Shown piece after piece: positions 63,219-64,000 of a DNA stretch of 64,000 nt; within the stretch, counting starts at the first letter, position 1; the number at the start of each line of letters is the position of its first letter. Both the position numbers and the translations under genes were made by a program. The DNA is from Leadbetterella sp964489955 (lineage in GTDB: Bacteria; Bacteroidota; Bacteroidia; Cytophagales; Spirosomataceae): positions 72,109-136,108 of the forward strand of contig CAZBAV010000002.1 in the NCBI GenBank assembly GCA_964489955.1. The letters run 5' to 3'. The notes under the pieces were generated by a model. It worked only from the letters and a program-made list of their open reading frames with translations, made no database searches and was not told the DNA's origin.

Positions 63219-63800
63219 GTGAGTAATTTGGAAACAAAGGTAAAAGAAAAAATAATAATGGGGGTAGACCCCGGTACCCGCATAATGGGCTATGGGATTA
63301 TAAAAGTTGCGGGTTCACAGCTTTCTATTGTCCAATATGGCGTATTGCGTTTAGAGAAGTTACCTTCACATGAGCTTAAGTTAAAAAGGATTTTTGAACG
63401 GATAACGCAGTTAATTACAGAATATCTACCAGATGAGATGGCCATAGAAGCTCCTTTTTATGGGGAGAATGTGCAATCTATGCTTAAACTTGGTCGTGCC
63501 CAAGGTGTAGCCATGGCGGCGGCATTAGCCAAGGACATAAATATTGTAGAGTATCTGCCTAAGAAAGTTAAGCAAAGTGTTACCGGGAATGGTAACGCTA
63601 CCAAAGACCAGGTAGCCTATATGCTAGAGAAGTTATTTAATCAGAATTTAGATAAGACTCACATGGATGCTACAGATGCTTTGGCCGTGGGTGTATGTCA
63701 TTTTATGCACGGCAAGACAAAGGCACTTACAGGCAATAATTCTAAAAAAAGTGGGTGGTCTGCATTTTTGTCCGAAAATCCAGATAGGCTTAAGAAGTGA
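63219..63800 (+). CDS. ruvC: Holliday junction resolvase RuvC
   Basis: A 193-residue protein with the RuvC RNase H-like fold: EKIIMGVDPGTRIMGYGII carries the first catalytic Asp, AIEAPFYGENVQSMLKLG the Glu, and KTHMDATDALAVGVCH the C-terminal Asp pair. It cuts Holliday junctions with RuvAB. The GTG at 63219 is chosen because the ATG at 63258 would remove the first beta strand (KII). It is divergent from the flippase-like gene. Confidence 0.95.
   Translation: MSNLETKVKEKIIMGVDPGTRIMGYGIIKVAGSQLSIVQYGVLRLEKLPSHELKLKRIFERITQLITEYLPDEMAIEAPFYGENVQSMLKLGRAQGVAMAAALAKDINIVEYLPKKVKQSVTGNGNATKDQVAYMLEKLFNQNLDKTHMDATDALAVGVCHFMHGKTKALTGNNSKKSGWSAFLSENPDRLKK
63235..63242 (-). promoter_or_regulatory. 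Possible -7 box for the flippase-like gene
   Basis: On the minus strand TACCTTTG fits TAnnTTTG, 20 bases before the TTG start at 63215 and inside the ruvC coding region. The transcripts would overlap. Confidence 0.35.
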
Positions 63801-63892
63801 CTTAAGGTGCTGTTTTTAGGTATTTTAAGTTGTTTTGTAGCTGTTTTTAATTCAAAATGTGGATAAGTTATTTGAATATTTTATAGCAAAGT

Positions 63893-63923
63893 TTTGCTTT
63901 GAAAATAAAGCCCCTTATATTTG
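63893..63923 (+). promoter_or_regulatory. Consensus promoter for tRNA-Ser
   Basis: TTTG (63893-63896), exactly 19 bases, then TATATTTG (63916-63923), a full match to the Bacteroidota promoter. Transcription would start near 63929, about 12 bases before the tRNA. Confidence 0.9.
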
Positions 63924-63940
63924 CAAACCTTTTCGGAAAT

Positions 63941-64000
63941 AGAGGGATGGGTGAGTGGCTGAAACCACCAGTTTGCTAAACTGACGTACTGGAAACGGTA
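63941..64000 (+). tRNA. tRNA-Ser(GCT), cut by window edge
   Basis: Acceptor 5' strand AGAGGGA, then TG, D-arm GGT-GAGTGGCTGAA-ACC, and an anticodon arm with loop TTGCTAA, giving anticodon GCT (reads AGC and AGU). The start of the long variable arm typical of tRNA-Ser (GTACTGGAAACGGTA) follows. The T-arm and 3' end lie outside the window. Confidence 0.9.

Noticed and set aside
63258..63260. ATG as ruvC start
   Set aside because: It would remove the first beta strand before the catalytic Asp; GTG at 63219 is better.

Overview
The window looks like a low-GC chromosome segment from a member of the Bacteroidota, most likely Cytophagales-like. The evidence is two SusC/SusD outer-membrane uptake loci, a DUF2723 glycosyltransferase, a clade II nos cluster, an IS982-family remnant, and several promoters that fit the Bacteroidota consensus TTTG-N19-TAnnTTTG. 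No ribosomal RNA is present, so the placement rests on gene content and promoters. A 10-base run of N (53136-53145) shows this is a scaffold; it interrupts one gene.

Layout. 1-1015: start of carB (minus strand, cut by the window edge). 1899-14056: two SusC/SusD loci, the second with a DUF1735-type lipoprotein, separated by about 1.5 kb of decayed sequence holding an IS982 transposase tail. The second locus is preceded by a possible 13-codon leader peptide and competing hairpins. 14626-19434: CorA, a RecD2/Dda-like helicase, a small membrane protein, and an Rrf2-regulator/aldehyde-dehydrogenase pair. 19555-33566: mostly housekeeping and envelope genes (RsmB-like methyltransferase, PGDH-like dehydrogenase, O-antigen-ligase-like protein, DUF2723 protein, deoxynucleoside kinase, SurE, Nudix), a CstB-like persulfide dioxygenase-rhodanese with a TauE exporter, Ppx/GppA and RqcH. 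33726-36160: aromatic amino acid hydroxylase with a long C-terminal extension, coupled to a short-chain dehydrogenase.

36608-42645 is a five-gene run: ethanolamine-type permease, glutamine-synthetase-like ligase, iron alcohol dehydrogenase, class I amidotransferase-type hydrolase and aldehyde dehydrogenase. Together they would carry ethanolamine (or a similar amino alcohol) through gamma-glutamylated intermediates to glycine and glutamate, without EutBC or a microcompartment. I consider this the most notable system here. 42704-51575: M16 peptidase, IspF, DapA, PAP2 protein, antiquitin-type aldehyde dehydrogenase, a SatD/DUF3307 pair behind three tandem 28-bp palindromic repeats abutting a strong promoter, a serine hydrolase and a zinc phospholipase C/S1-P1-like protein.

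51851-59317 (minus strand) is a clade II nitrous oxide reductase operon: cytochrome c, nosZ, a membrane protein, nosL, nosD, nosF, an NnrS-like membrane protein and nosY. A divergent unit encodes the di-iron repair protein RIC/ScdA and a cysteine-bearing Rrf2 regulator, which points to nitric-oxide or iron-sulfur sensing. No nitrite or nitric oxide reductase is visible in the window. 60609-63800: a polysaccharide deacetylase/glycosyltransferase/flippase-like group and ruvC. The window ends inside a tRNA-Ser(GCT) with a consensus promoter.
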